From assembly GCF_008365375.1 (NCBI RefSeq), contig NZ_QOKW01000031.1:1-62935 (forward strand): 62,935 nucleotides of DNA, read 5' to 3'. The stretch's first letter is position 1, and every line of letters begins with the position of its first letter. The notes beneath the pieces were generated by a model. The model saw only the letters and a list, made by a program, of their open reading frames with translations, made no database searches and was not told the origin of the DNA. Origin of the DNA: Roseomonas genomospecies 6. GTDB lineage: Bacteria; Pseudomonadota; Alphaproteobacteria; Azospirillales; Azospirillaceae. The position numbers and the translations under genes are program-made. Of the stretch, positions 15,301 to 23,210 are shown one piece after another.

Positions 15301-16356
15301 TTACTCGGCGGGTGCGCGGTGACGGCCATGGTGATGGCCCCCATGGCGACCGGGCGTCTCGCCCGTCACCTCCTGAACCCACAGCGAATGGTGCTCGCGC
15401 GCCCACTGGAGTTCGACATCGCCCGTACCCATCGCGTCGAAGGCGCCTTCCATACCGACGGAGCCGATATAGATGTGCGCGATGATGACCGCGGTCAGAA
15501 CCACCGCGACCGCCGCATGGATGAGCTGGTAAAGCTGCATGTCGGCCATCGAGGCGAAGGAGAAGGGCCACAGGAGCTGCACGCCCGTGTAACCCAGCGC
15601 CGCACCGCCCAGCACCGTCGCCCAGAAGATCACCTTCTGCCCGGCGTTGAACTTCTTCGCCGCCGGATGGACGCCCTTGCTGAACAGCCCGCCGGCCTTC
15701 AGCGCCCAGGTGATGTCGTTGCGCTCCGGAATGTTGTGCTTCACCCACATCACGAAGATGAGGACGATGCCCAGCATGAAGGCGAAGCCCAGGTAATTGT
15801 GGGCGAACTTGCCGTACTGGGTCATCGCGGCGAACGCCTCCGGCCCCAGCAGCGGCAGGATGGTGTAGCGCCCGTACAGCACGTTCAGCCCGGTGACGGC
15901 CAGGACGATGAAGCTCCCGGCGGTCAGCCAGTGCACGCCCCGCTCGAAGGCGTTGAAGCGCTGGATGGTCCGTCCGGTCTTCGCCCCGTCGATCCGGATG
16001 CGCCCGCGCACGAGGAAGAACAGGACCAGCAGACCCAGCATGCCGCCAAGCACCCAGCCGCCATAGGTGGACAGCGGGCCGTTGCGCACCGACCGCCACG
16101 CCTCCCCTTCCGACTGCACCAGGACGCCGGCGCTCTTGTTGGGGATGGAGACATACCCCTGCTCGCCGGAGCGGACCCCGCGCCACATGTCGACCTCGGA
16201 GCCACCGCCCGCCGGCTGGCTGGCGACGGGTGGCATCGTCTGCGCCGAAACGGAGGAGACGTTGGCCATGACCAGCGTCAGGGCCAGCATGGCGACGCCC
16301 AGAAGCACGATGTGCAGAGTCCTGCCCAGCCGACCCTTGGAATGATTCGACGTCAT
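15301..16356 (-). CDS. fdhC: formate dehydrogenase cytochrome b556 (gamma) subunit
   Basis: Membrane subunit passing electrons from formate oxidation to the quinone pool, 351 aa from the ATG at 16356 (GGGAAGGG upstream). It has an N-terminal extension with a signal-like helix, then four core membrane helices. Heme-binding histidines are visible in FERGVHWLTAGSFIVLAVTG, GKFAHNYLGFAFMLG and LIHAAVAVVLTAVIIAHIYIG. The C-terminus is His-rich (GRHGGHHHGRH), which may bind metal. Follows fdhB and a small lipoprotein gene in the operon. Confidence 0.94.
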   Translation of the reverse strand: MTSNHSKGRLGRTLHIVLLGVAMLALTLVMANVSSVSAQTMPPVASQPAGGGSEVDMWRGVRSGEQGYVSIPNKSAGVLVQSEGEAWRSVRNGPLSTYGGWVLGGMLGLLVLFFLVRGRIRIDGAKTGRTIQRFNAFERGVHWLTAGSFIVLAVTGLNVLYGRYTILPLLGPEAFAAMTQYGKFAHNYLGFAFMLGIVLIFVMWVKHNIPERNDITWALKAGGLFSKGVHPAAKKFNAGQKVIFWATVLGGAALGYTGVQLLWPFSFASMADMQLYQLIHAAVAVVLTAVIIAHIYIGSVGMEGAFDAMGTGDVELQWAREHHSLWVQEVTGETPGRHGGHHHGRHRAPAE

Positions 16357-16402
16357 AGCGTCAGCCCTTCCCTTCAGAACCGCGCCCATCAGAAACGGCC
16401 CC

Positions 16403-16597
16403 TCAAAAACGTTGGCCGTCCGAGCGCTGCTGAAGCGCCCGGATCTGGTCCACGGACAGGTTGGTGTCCGCGGCGCCGCGGTAGACGCCCTTCTCCATAT
16501 GGATCGGGCGCGCCTGCTCCTCCTCGTTGCACCCCGCCAGAAGCGGGGTGCCGACGAGAAGCGCCATCAGACAGACGGTGCGACGGATCACGCTCAC
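16403..16597 (-). CDS. small lipoprotein encoded inside the formate dehydrogenase operon
   Basis: 64 aa. Type II signal peptide with lipobox LLAGC (Cys22), then only about 42 mature residues (NEEEQARPIHMEKGVYRG, ending in an IRALQQRSDGQRF helix). The ATG overlaps the fdhB stop by 4 bases and fdhC follows 46 bp later, so it is translated with the structural subunits. I do not recognise a named family. It may be an assembly or docking factor; inference from position only. Confidence 0.85.
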   Translation of the reverse strand: MSVIRRTVCLMALLVGTPLLAGCNEEEQARPIHMEKGVYRGAADTNLSVDQIRALQQRSDGQRF

Positions 16598-17190
16598 GAT
16601 CCCGCCTTCGTCTGATAGGCGGTGCCCCAGCCCCAGGCGCCGGCACCGAAGCCGCGGGCGACCACGCGCTCGCGGTAGATGTCCGACACCTTGTCACCGT
16701 CGCCGGCGAGAAGGGCCTTGGTCGAGCACATCTCGGCGCAGAGCGGCAGTTTGCCCTCGGCCAGACGGTTGCGGCCGTACTTCTTGTACTCCGCGTCCGT
16801 GTTGTCTGCCTCCGGACCACCCGCGCAGAAGGTGCACTTGTCCATCTTGCCGCGGGTGCCGAAGTTGCCGGCCTGCGGGTACTGCGGGGCGCCGAACGGG
16901 CAGGCGTAGAAGCAGTAGCCGCAGCCGATGCACAGGTCCTTGTTGTGCAGGACCACGCCCTGCTCGGTCTGGTAGAAGCAATCGACCGGGCAGACGGCCT
17001 TGCAGGGCGCGTCGGAGCAATGCATGCAGGCGACGGAGATCGACCGCTCACCCGGCTTGCCGTCGTTGATGGTCACGACGCGGCGGCGGTTGATGCCCCA
17101 GGGCACCTCGTGCTCGTTCTTGCAGGCGGTGACGCAGGCGTTGCATTCGATGCAGCGGTCCGCGTCGCAGAGGAATTTCATGCGGGCCAT
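16594..17190 (-). CDS. fdhB: formate dehydrogenase iron-sulfur (beta) subunit
   Basis: 198 aa ferredoxin-like subunit relaying electrons from the catalytic alpha subunit to the cytochrome b. Several cysteine motifs for 4Fe-4S clusters: CIECNACVTACKNEH, CMHCSDAPCKAVCP, CIGCGYCFYACP, and a separate CTFCAGG with a downstream CAEMC. There is no signal peptide and no C-terminal membrane helix (E. coli FdnH has one), so export presumably relies on the Tat signal of the alpha subunit. 20 bp downstream of fdhA. Confidence 0.95.
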   Translation of the reverse strand: MARMKFLCDADRCIECNACVTACKNEHEVPWGINRRRVVTINDGKPGERSISVACMHCSDAPCKAVCPVDCFYQTEQGVVLHNKDLCIGCGYCFYACPFGAPQYPQAGNFGTRGKMDKCTFCAGGPEADNTDAEYKKYGRNRLAEGKLPLCAEMCSTKALLAGDGDKVSDIYRERVVARGFGAGAWGWGTAYQTKAGS

Positions 17191-17210
17191 GGTGATGAAC
17201 TCCTAGCGTC

Positions 17211-20099
17211 TCAGGCCGCCGAGATCCGGCAGAGGGTGGTCTTGGTTTCCTGCATCTGCGTGACCGAGTCGTAGCCATAGGTCGTGGCGGTGTTCGCCGC
17301 CTCGCCCAGCACGATCGGGTCGGCGCCCTGCGGGTACTTGGCGCGCAGATCCTGGCCCTGGAAATGGCCGCCGAAATGGAAGGGCATGAAGGCGACGCCG
17401 CGGCCCACACGTTCGGTCAGCATGGCCTTGACCTTCACCTTGCCCTTTTCCGGGCCTTCGACCCAGACCATCTGGCCGTCCTTGATGCCGGCGTTGTTGG
17501 CGTCGAAGGGGTTGATCTCGACGAACATGTCCTGCTGCAGCTCGGCCAGCCAGGGGTTCGACCGGGTCTCGTCGCCGCCGCCCTCATACTCGACCAGACG
17601 GCCGGAGGTGAGGATGATCGGGTACTCCTTCGACACGTCGCGGTCCTGGATGGACTTGTAGAGCGTCGGCAGGCGCCAGGACTTGGTGTCCTTGTAGGTC
17701 GGGTAGCTGGCGACCAGATCGCGGCGCGGCGTGTAGAGCGGCTCGCGGTGCACCGGCACCGGGTCCGGGAAGTTCCAGGCCACGCAGCGCGCCTTGGCGT
17801 TGCCCGGCGGGTTCAGCCCGTGCTTGATCGCCACGCGCTGGATGCCGCCCGACAGGTCGGTGGTCCAGGACACGGCGCCGATCTTCTCGCCGCCGATCTT
17901 CTTGATGACGGCCATCTCGGCCTCGGTCAGGTCGCCCGTCCAGCCCAGCTTCTCCAGCATGGCGTAGGTGACTTCCGGATAGCCGTCCTTGATCTCCGAC
18001 CCGACCGGATAGGCGCCCTCGGCCAGCAGCGTCACGCCGTTGCGCTCCACGCCGAAGCGCGCGCGGAAGGCGCCGCCGCCTTCGGCGACCGGCAGGGAGT
18101 TGTCGTAGAGGTTGGCGGTGCCCGGATGCTTCATCTCCGGCGTGCCCCAGCAGGGCCACGGCAGGCCGTAGAAGTCGCCGTCGCACGGACCGCCGTTGGC
18201 GCGCAGCGTGGTCTTGTCGAAGGTGCCCTGATGCTGCATGTGCAGCTTCAGACGCTCCGGCGACTGGCCGGTGTAGCCGACCGACCACATGCCGCGGTTC
18301 CATTCCCGCGTGATGTCCTCGATGTCCGGCTCGTTGCCGTGGAGCTTGATGTTCTTGAACATCGGCTCCGCGAAGCCGAACTTCTTCGCGAACAGGTACA
18401 TGATCTCGTGGTCGGTCTTCGATTCGAAGAGCGGCTCGAAGATCTTGTCGCACCACTGGACGGACCGGTTGGACGCGGTGCGCGACCCGACGGTCTCGTA
18501 CTGGGTGGCGGCGGGCAGCAGGTAGAAGTTGTCCTTGCGGTCGGACAGGACGGCGGTCATCGTCGGGTACGGATCGACGACGACCAGCAGTTCCAGCTTC
18601 TCCATCGCCTTCTTCATGTCGGGAAGGCGGGTCTGGCTGTTCGGCGCGTGACCCCAGAAGACCATGCCCTTGATGGCGTCGGGCTGGTCCATGTTCTCCT
18701 TGGCTTCCAGCACGCCGTCGAACCAGCGGGACACCGGAATGCCGGTGGCCTCCATCAGCTTCTTGTCCTTGAAGCGGGCCAGGACCTCGTCATAGGAGAC
18801 GTCCCAGACGCGCGCCCAGTGGCGCCACGCGCCTTCCGCGAGGCCGTAGTAGCCGGGCAGCGAGTCCGAGGTGACGCCGAAATCGGTGGCGCCTTGCACG
18901 TTGTCGTGGCCGCGGAAGATGTTGGTGCCGCCGCCCATCACGCCCACGTTGCCCAGCGCGAGCTGGAGCACGCAGTAGGCGCGGGTGTTGTTGTTGCCGA
19001 TGTGGTGCTGCGTGCCGCCCATGCACCAGACGAGCGTGCCCGGACGGTTGGAGGCCAGGGTGCGGGCGACGCGCTTGAGCTGCGAGCCCGGAACGCCGGT
19101 GACCTTCTCGACCTCTTCCGGAGTCCACTTGGCGACCTCGGCGCGGATCTCGTCCATGCCGTAGACGCGCTTGGCGATGTACTCCTTGTCCTCCCAGCCG
19201 TTCTCGAAGATGTGCCAGAGGATGCCCCAGATCAGGCCCACGTCGGTGCCGGGACGGAAGCGGATGTACTCGTCGGCCTTGGCCGCGGTGCGGGTGAAGC
19301 GCGGGTCGGCGACGATCAGGGGCGCGTTGTTCTGCTCCTTGCCCTTCAGGATGTGGAGCATGGCGACCGGGTGCGCCTCCGCGGCGTTGGAGCCGATGAA
19401 GAACATCGCGCGCGACTTCTGGATGTCGTTGTACGAGTTCGTCATGGCGCCGTAGCCCCACACGTTCGCCACGCCGGCGACGGTGGTGGAATGGCAGATG
19501 CGGGCCTGATGGTCGACGTTGTTCGTGCCCCAGAAGGCGGCGAACTTGCGGATCAGATAGGCCTGCTCGTTGCTGTGCTTGGCCGAGCCGAGCCAGAAGA
19601 CCGAATCCGGGCCGGACTTCTCGCGGATGGACAGCAGCTTGTCGCCGACTTCCTGGATGGCCTGGTCCCAGGAAATCCGGGTCCACTTGCCGTCCACCAT
19701 CTTCATCGGGTAGCGCAGGCGGCGGTCGCCGTGGGCGTGCTCGCGCACCGAAGCGCCCTTGGCGCAATGGGCGCCCAGGTTGATCGGGCTGTCGAAGCTC
19801 GGCTCCTGGCCGACCCAGACGCCGTTCTGCACCTCGGCGGTGACGGTGCAGCCGACCGAGCAGTGGGTGCAGACGTTCTTGACCAGCTTGAGCGGCGCGC
19901 CCGCGGCGGGGGTGGCGGTCACCGCCTCGGCCTTCTTCACCATGCCGAAGGGCATCGTGGCGGCGATGGCGGCGCCACCGGCGGCGATGCCGGAGGTGCG
20001 GAGGAACGAACGACGGTCGACGGTGTTACCGGTCAAGCCGGAAACCATCTTCGCGAGCGACCGGCCGCCGGAAGCAGCCGCCTTCTTCTTTGTCAGCAT
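17211..20099 (-). CDS. fdhA: formate dehydrogenase catalytic (alpha) subunit, Cys-type molybdo/tungstoenzyme
   Basis: 962 aa. Oxidises formate to CO2 in the periplasm. Twin-arginine signal DRRSFLRTSG is at about residues 28-37. The N-terminal 4Fe-4S motif is CTHCSVGC followed by a distal Cys in GAHCAKG. The metal ligand is Cys202 in ARICHST (codon TGC at 19496-19494), where E. coli FdnG has selenocysteine; no UGA codon is needed. Further bis-MGD motifs include MGGTQHHIGNNNTRAYC and the C-terminal molybdopterin-dinucleotide-binding domain from about residue 790. It may hold Mo or W; the neighbouring TupB-type permease makes W possible. Followed by fdhB. Confidence 0.96.
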   Translation of the reverse strand: MLTKKKAAASGGRSLAKMVSGLTGNTVDRRSFLRTSGIAAGGAAIAATMPFGMVKKAEAVTATPAAGAPLKLVKNVCTHCSVGCTVTAEVQNGVWVGQEPSFDSPINLGAHCAKGASVREHAHGDRRLRYPMKMVDGKWTRISWDQAIQEVGDKLLSIREKSGPDSVFWLGSAKHSNEQAYLIRKFAAFWGTNNVDHQARICHSTTVAGVANVWGYGAMTNSYNDIQKSRAMFFIGSNAAEAHPVAMLHILKGKEQNNAPLIVADPRFTRTAAKADEYIRFRPGTDVGLIWGILWHIFENGWEDKEYIAKRVYGMDEIRAEVAKWTPEEVEKVTGVPGSQLKRVARTLASNRPGTLVWCMGGTQHHIGNNNTRAYCVLQLALGNVGVMGGGTNIFRGHDNVQGATDFGVTSDSLPGYYGLAEGAWRHWARVWDVSYDEVLARFKDKKLMEATGIPVSRWFDGVLEAKENMDQPDAIKGMVFWGHAPNSQTRLPDMKKAMEKLELLVVVDPYPTMTAVLSDRKDNFYLLPAATQYETVGSRTASNRSVQWCDKIFEPLFESKTDHEIMYLFAKKFGFAEPMFKNIKLHGNEPDIEDITREWNRGMWSVGYTGQSPERLKLHMQHQGTFDKTTLRANGGPCDGDFYGLPWPCWGTPEMKHPGTANLYDNSLPVAEGGGAFRARFGVERNGVTLLAEGAYPVGSEIKDGYPEVTYAMLEKLGWTGDLTEAEMAVIKKIGGEKIGAVSWTTDLSGGIQRVAIKHGLNPPGNAKARCVAWNFPDPVPVHREPLYTPRRDLVASYPTYKDTKSWRLPTLYKSIQDRDVSKEYPIILTSGRLVEYEGGGDETRSNPWLAELQQDMFVEINPFDANNAGIKDGQMVWVEGPEKGKVKVKAMLTERVGRGVAFMPFHFGGHFQGQDLRAKYPQGADPIVLGEAANTATTYGYDSVTQMQETKTTLCRISAA

Positions 20100-20114
20100 G
20101 TGCGGCGGTCCTTC

Positions 20115-20315
20115 TTAGAAGCGGCTCAGTTCGTAGACCGTCCGGACATGGTCGGTCTCGCGGTAGCCCTTGGAGGGGGCGGGCTCGGCGGCCTGCGCCG
20201 GCTCCACGCCCGTCACGGCGCCAACGGCGGCGGCGCCCAGAGCGCCGACGCCCAACCCGGCCGCGCGGAACAGGTCGCGCCGCGCAAGCGTGGTCTTTTC
20301 CTTCTTGTCGATCAT
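20115..20315 (-). CDS. formate dehydrogenase region Tat-signal protein (FdhX type)
   Basis: 66 aa. It is little more than a twin-arginine signal (LARRDLFRAAGLGVGALGAAAVGAV) plus about 22 residues ending in the conserved TDHVRTVYELSRF. Proteins of this type occur directly upstream of Cys- and Sec-type fdhA genes in many proteobacteria. It ends 15 bp before fdhA. Probably an accessory of alpha-subunit export or stability; mechanism unknown. Confidence 0.88.
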   Translation of the reverse strand: MIDKKEKTTLARRDLFRAAGLGVGALGAAAVGAVTGVEPAQAAEPAPSKGYRETDHVRTVYELSRF

Positions 20316-20455
20316 TGCTTCACCCTATTCTTCGCGGCTTCCCCGAGACTGAAGACCGATGTGCCGCCCGGTTTCCGGGCTTTCATGGTTGGACCGGCCT
20401 TGTCGCGGGCCGGCCTCGTTCTTGTTGTCCTTGCGGCGGCGGTGCCGGTGTCCGG

Positions 20456-21076
20456 TCACGCCGCCATATCGAAGGCTTTCCCCTCGACCTCCAGATACCG
20501 GCGCCCCAGCGTGCCCACCGCGCGGTAGAAGGCGGCGGACGGCGTGGATTCCAGATCGGTGAAGAAGGCGCCGGCCCAGGAGGCGATGTGGCGGTCGAAG
20601 AAGCGGCGCTGCGCCTCCAGATCCGCCGGGGCGCCGAAGGCCCCGGTGATGAGGCCCGCCATCATCTCGGCCAGGGCGGCGATGTGGTCTTCGGGTTCCT
20701 TCACCTCGTCGGCGCGGGCGATGCCCAGCAGCGCCATGTCGCCGCGCAGCTCCGCCAGCGGCTTTTCGTGAAGGAATCCGGTGAGATAGTAGGACCCGTA
20801 GGGGGACAGGATGCCGCCGCCGACGCCGATGAAGAGGGTGTTGAACTCCTCCTCGACCGCGGCGGCGCCGGTGCCGCGGGCGGACTCCGCCAGACCGGTC
20901 AGCGCCTGCCCGAGGGGGCTGCCGTCGCCCTCCAACGCCGCCAGCGCCGCCAGGAACTCCCCGCCGGGCGGGCGGGCGAGCAGGCGCGCCAGCAGGGCGT
21001 AGAGCTGCGCCCGCTGCATTTCCTCCGGCGGCAAGGCCGACGGATCATGTTCACCGGTCACGGACACGGCGTTCAT
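20456..21076 (-). CDS. TorD-family chaperone for the formate dehydrogenase alpha subunit
   Basis: 206 aa all-helical cytoplasmic chaperone of the TorD/DmsD (NarJ-like) family, which binds Tat signals and holds the apo-enzyme until the cofactor is inserted. Visible family features: QLYALLARLLARPP at the N-terminus, EEFNTLFIGVGGGILSPYGSYYLTG, and DHIAALAEMMAGL. The ATG at 21076 abuts GGGAGGG; a GTG 9 nt downstream is a credible alternative. First gene after the operon's internal promoter, separated by 140 bp from fdhX; that gap holds two small GC hairpins on the minus strand. Confidence 0.88.
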   Translation of the reverse strand: MNAVSVTGEHDPSALPPEEMQRAQLYALLARLLARPPGGEFLAALAALEGDGSPLGQALTGLAESARGTGAAAVEEEFNTLFIGVGGGILSPYGSYYLTGFLHEKPLAELRGDMALLGIARADEVKEPEDHIAALAEMMAGLITGAFGAPADLEAQRRFFDRHIASWAGAFFTDLESTPSAAFYRAVGTLGRRYLEVEGKAFDMAA

Positions 21077-21278
21077 CCCTCCCGACACGACAAAAGGACC
21101 AGTTCGGCAAAACCCCGGCACCCGGCCCCATCCGTCGCAACAACGGCGGCGCATTGGCTCGCCCGTTGAAGGCTCACGGCATCATGGGCCGGCGCCCGAG
21201 ACGCCCTGGACCGACAACCTCATATTGCACCCGCGAAAAGCCTCGCCATATCAGGGGCTTAACATTTGGGATAGGGCT

Positions 21279-21320
21279 ATTAAAGGGCAGAATCGCGGCG
21301 CTTGTCAACAAAGGTTGACA
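21279..21320 (-). promoter_or_regulatory. promoter with palindromic operator for the torD-fdh structural operon
   Basis: On the minus strand: -35 TTGACA (21308-21303), 18-bp spacer, -10 TTTAAT (21284-21279). The -35 lies in the perfect inverted repeat TGTCAAC-AAAG-GTTGACA (21303-21320), a likely operator. Transcription would start near 21272, leaving a leader of about 195 nt before torD. The leader is GC-rich with several possible stems, but I could not recognise a Moco or other riboswitch. Confidence 0.6.
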
Positions 21321-21357
21321 TAGAAGCGTGTGTATCGGGTCTTTGGCTGGACTGGCG

Positions 21358-21930
21358 TTATGCTTTTTTTATCATATTGCCGTCCGGTTCTTGCGAAGCA
21401 GAGGCGATCTGCTGCGGTTCCGGACTTTCGGGGATGGCCGCTTTTTCATTCCCGTCTTCGGCGGCGGACGCAGCCGTCGGTTGAGGCACGGCCTCGTCGA
21501 CCTTCTCGGCGGCCTCGTCCACGGCGTCGAGGAACCCTTTGCCCACGCGGTAGAGCGTCTTCACGGGCGAGGAGCCGGTGAACAGGCTGGCGTAGTCGTC
21601 GGCGTAGTCCTTCAGCCCGTCGTCGTTGGCGAAGACGGGGTCCGAGGTCCACAGCTTGCGCAGCGCCTGCCGGTGCAGGTCCTCCGGAACCTCCGTCCGC
21701 AGGAAGGGGGTGAAGTCGGACTCCAGCGTCAGGTCCTCGACGGGCGGGAGGTCCTTCAGCGGGTCTTCCGCTTCGGGGGCGGCGTCCGGAGCGGCTTCCG
21801 CGGATGCGGCGGCCTCCGCCGGAAGCTGCGCGGGCGGCTCCTCGGACGGCGGCTCCACCGGTTGCGGGACGGGGGCGGCGGTCTGCCGCTTCAGGCGCGA
21901 CCAGCGGGAAAGGAAAGGTTCGTCGGTCAT
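21358..21930 (-). CDS. DUF3306 family protein
   Basis: 190 aa, start at MTDEPFLSRWSRLKR, the typical DUF3306 opening. The middle is a long Pro/Ala/Glu-rich disordered segment; a folded block follows (DFTPFLRTEVPEDLHRQALRKLWTSDPVFANDDGL, then YADDYAS). Function unknown. DUF3306 and DUF3305 genes recur next to fdhD, mobA and Tat-type formate dehydrogenases, so a role in Fdh maturation or expression is likely. No hydrophobic helix. The palindromic repeat at 21971-22070 separates it from the DUF3305 gene. Confidence 0.85.
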   Translation of the reverse strand: MTDEPFLSRWSRLKRQTAAPVPQPVEPPSEEPPAQLPAEAAASAEAAPDAAPEAEDPLKDLPPVEDLTLESDFTPFLRTEVPEDLHRQALRKLWTSDPVFANDDGLKDYADDYASLFTGSSPVKTLYRVGKGFLDAVDEAAEKVDEAVPQPTAASAAEDGNEKAAIPESPEPQQIASASQEPDGNMIKKA

Positions 21931-21970
21931 GGCTGTGTCTCGGAAGCGGTCGCGGGGGACTTCGGGTGTC

Positions 21971-22070
21971 GCGCTGGGCCCCCACCCAACCCTCCCCCAC
22001 TTCGCGGGGGAGGGCTTCAAGTCCCCTCCCTCACCGAAGGTGGGGGAGGGTTAGGGAGGGGGCCCAGCGC
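21971..22070. repeat. long palindromic intergenic repeat (copy 2)
   Basis: Outer arms GCGCTGGGCCCCC and GGGGGCCCAGCGC are exact reverse complements of 13 bp. Inner arms CCAACCCTCCCCCAC and GTGGGGGAGGGTTAGG are near-complements, with small hairpins such as CCTCCCCC-ACTTCGC-GGGGGAGG. It lies between the DUF3305 stop and the DUF3306 start, so it would be transcribed within the fdhD operon and form a very stable RNA structure. Confidence 0.75.
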
Positions 22071-22080
22071 CGGAACCTCA

Positions 22081-22575
22081 TCACCCCTGCTTCGGGAAGT
22101 GCCGCTTGCGCTCGCGCTTCACGAAGGGGACATCCACATGGTGCTGCTCGGCGAAGTCGCGGACCAGGGCCGCGACCTCCGGCGGCATGGGCACCGTTTC
22201 CACCGTCTCCACGCCGCTCACCTGATAGGCCTCGCATTCATGGGCGGAGGCGGTGACGACGAAGGGCACCACGCCCCCCGGTTCCCCCGTCTCGTCGGGG
22301 CGCAGCACGACCCAGAGGCGCGGCGGCTCCTGCGACAGGTTCAGCTTGTACCCTTCCGTGTCGCTGCGGAACAGCTCCAGCGGCAGGGTGGCGGCGTGGA
22401 ACTGCGCCCAGTCATCCCCCTCGCGGAGCAGGCGCCACGGGCCGTCCACCGCCGGGGCGCCGGGGATCACCGACACCGGACGCCACACCCATTCCGCCCA
22501 GGGACCGACGCCCTTGCGGCGTTCCAGAACGATGCCCAGGGCCATCGTCTCGGTTTTATTGAGGGTCTCGCTCAT
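22081..22575 (-). CDS. DUF3305 family protein
   Basis: 164 aa cytoplasmic protein, no signal or membrane segment. Recognisable pattern: IVLERRKGVGPWAEWVWRP, DDWAQFHAATLPLELFRSDT and LSQEPPRLWVVLR. DUF3305 genes are found with formate dehydrogenase and molybdenum cofactor genes in proteobacteria; biochemical function is unknown. Its ATG overlaps the mobA stop by 4 bases, so the two are translationally coupled. Confidence 0.86.
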   Translation of the reverse strand: MSETLNKTETMALGIVLERRKGVGPWAEWVWRPVSVIPGAPAVDGPWRLLREGDDWAQFHAATLPLELFRSDTEGYKLNLSQEPPRLWVVLRPDETGEPGGVVPFVVTASAHECEAYQVSGVETVETVPMPPEVAALVRDFAEQHHVDVPFVKRERKRHFPKQG

Positions 22576-23210
22576 CGCACCAGCCCTGCCGCCATCAGCC
22601 GTTCCGCCTCCGCCAGATCGTCGGGACGGTTCGTGTTGAAGAAGGGGTCTACCGGATCGGTGGCGAAGTCGGCAACGGCCAGCCGGTAGCGGGCCGTCCA
22701 GGCGTCCACCTTGCGCATGTCCTCCTCCACCATGGCGCGGCGGAGGTCGTCGGCGAGGTCCACCCGCCACAGCCCGAAGACCGGATGCTCCTGCCCGTCC
22801 GAGCGCGCGCAGGCAAGGTCGGCCCCCTCGCGCTCCACCGCCGCCATCAGGCGGGCGACCAGATCGGCGGGAATGAAGGGCGCGTCGGTCGCGAAACTGG
22901 CCACCCAGCGGCAGTCCGGCGCGTTGGCCCGCGCCCATTCCATGCCGGTCAGCACCCCGGCGAGCGGCCCGGCGAAGCCCTCCACCACGTCCGCCGCCAC
23001 CGGCAGGCCGAAGGCGGCGAAGCGCGCCGGGTCGCCGTTGGCGTTCAGCACGAGCGGCCCGACCTGCGGGCGCGCGGTGGCGACGATGCGTTCCAGGATG
23101 CTGCGCCCGCCGAGGGTGCGCAGGCTCTTGTCCCCGCCGCCCATGCGCCGCGACAGGCCGCCGGCCAGCAGAACGCCGGCAATGCCCTCACTCCTCATCG
23201 CGGGCCTCAT
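22572..23210 (-). CDS. mobA: molybdenum cofactor guanylyltransferase MobA
   Basis: Transfers GMP to molybdopterin to make the guanine dinucleotide cofactor (bis-MGD) needed by formate dehydrogenase. 212 aa. Nucleotide-binding loop LLAGGLSRRMGGGDKSL at the N-terminus, then ASFATDAPFIP (the metal-binding Asp motif) and DPVDPFFNTNRPDDL at the C-terminus, all typical. GGGGAG precedes the ATG, which lies inside the 3' end of fdhD (23-base overlap). Lies between fdhD and the DUF3305 gene. Confidence 0.94.
   Translation of the reverse strand: MRPAMRSEGIAGVLLAGGLSRRMGGGDKSLRTLGGRSILERIVATARPQVGPLVLNANGDPARFAAFGLPVAADVVEGFAGPLAGVLTGMEWARANAPDCRWVASFATDAPFIPADLVARLMAAVEREGADLACARSDGQEHPVFGLWRVDLADDLRRAMVEEDMRKVDAWTARYRLAVADFATDPVDPFFNTNRPDDLAEAERLMAAGLVR

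Noticed and set aside
17364..20528. Plus-strand open frame of 1054 codons opposite fdhA
   Set aside because: Antisense shadow of fdhA; composition is typical of reverse-frame GC-rich translation, and no ribosome binding site or motif is seen.
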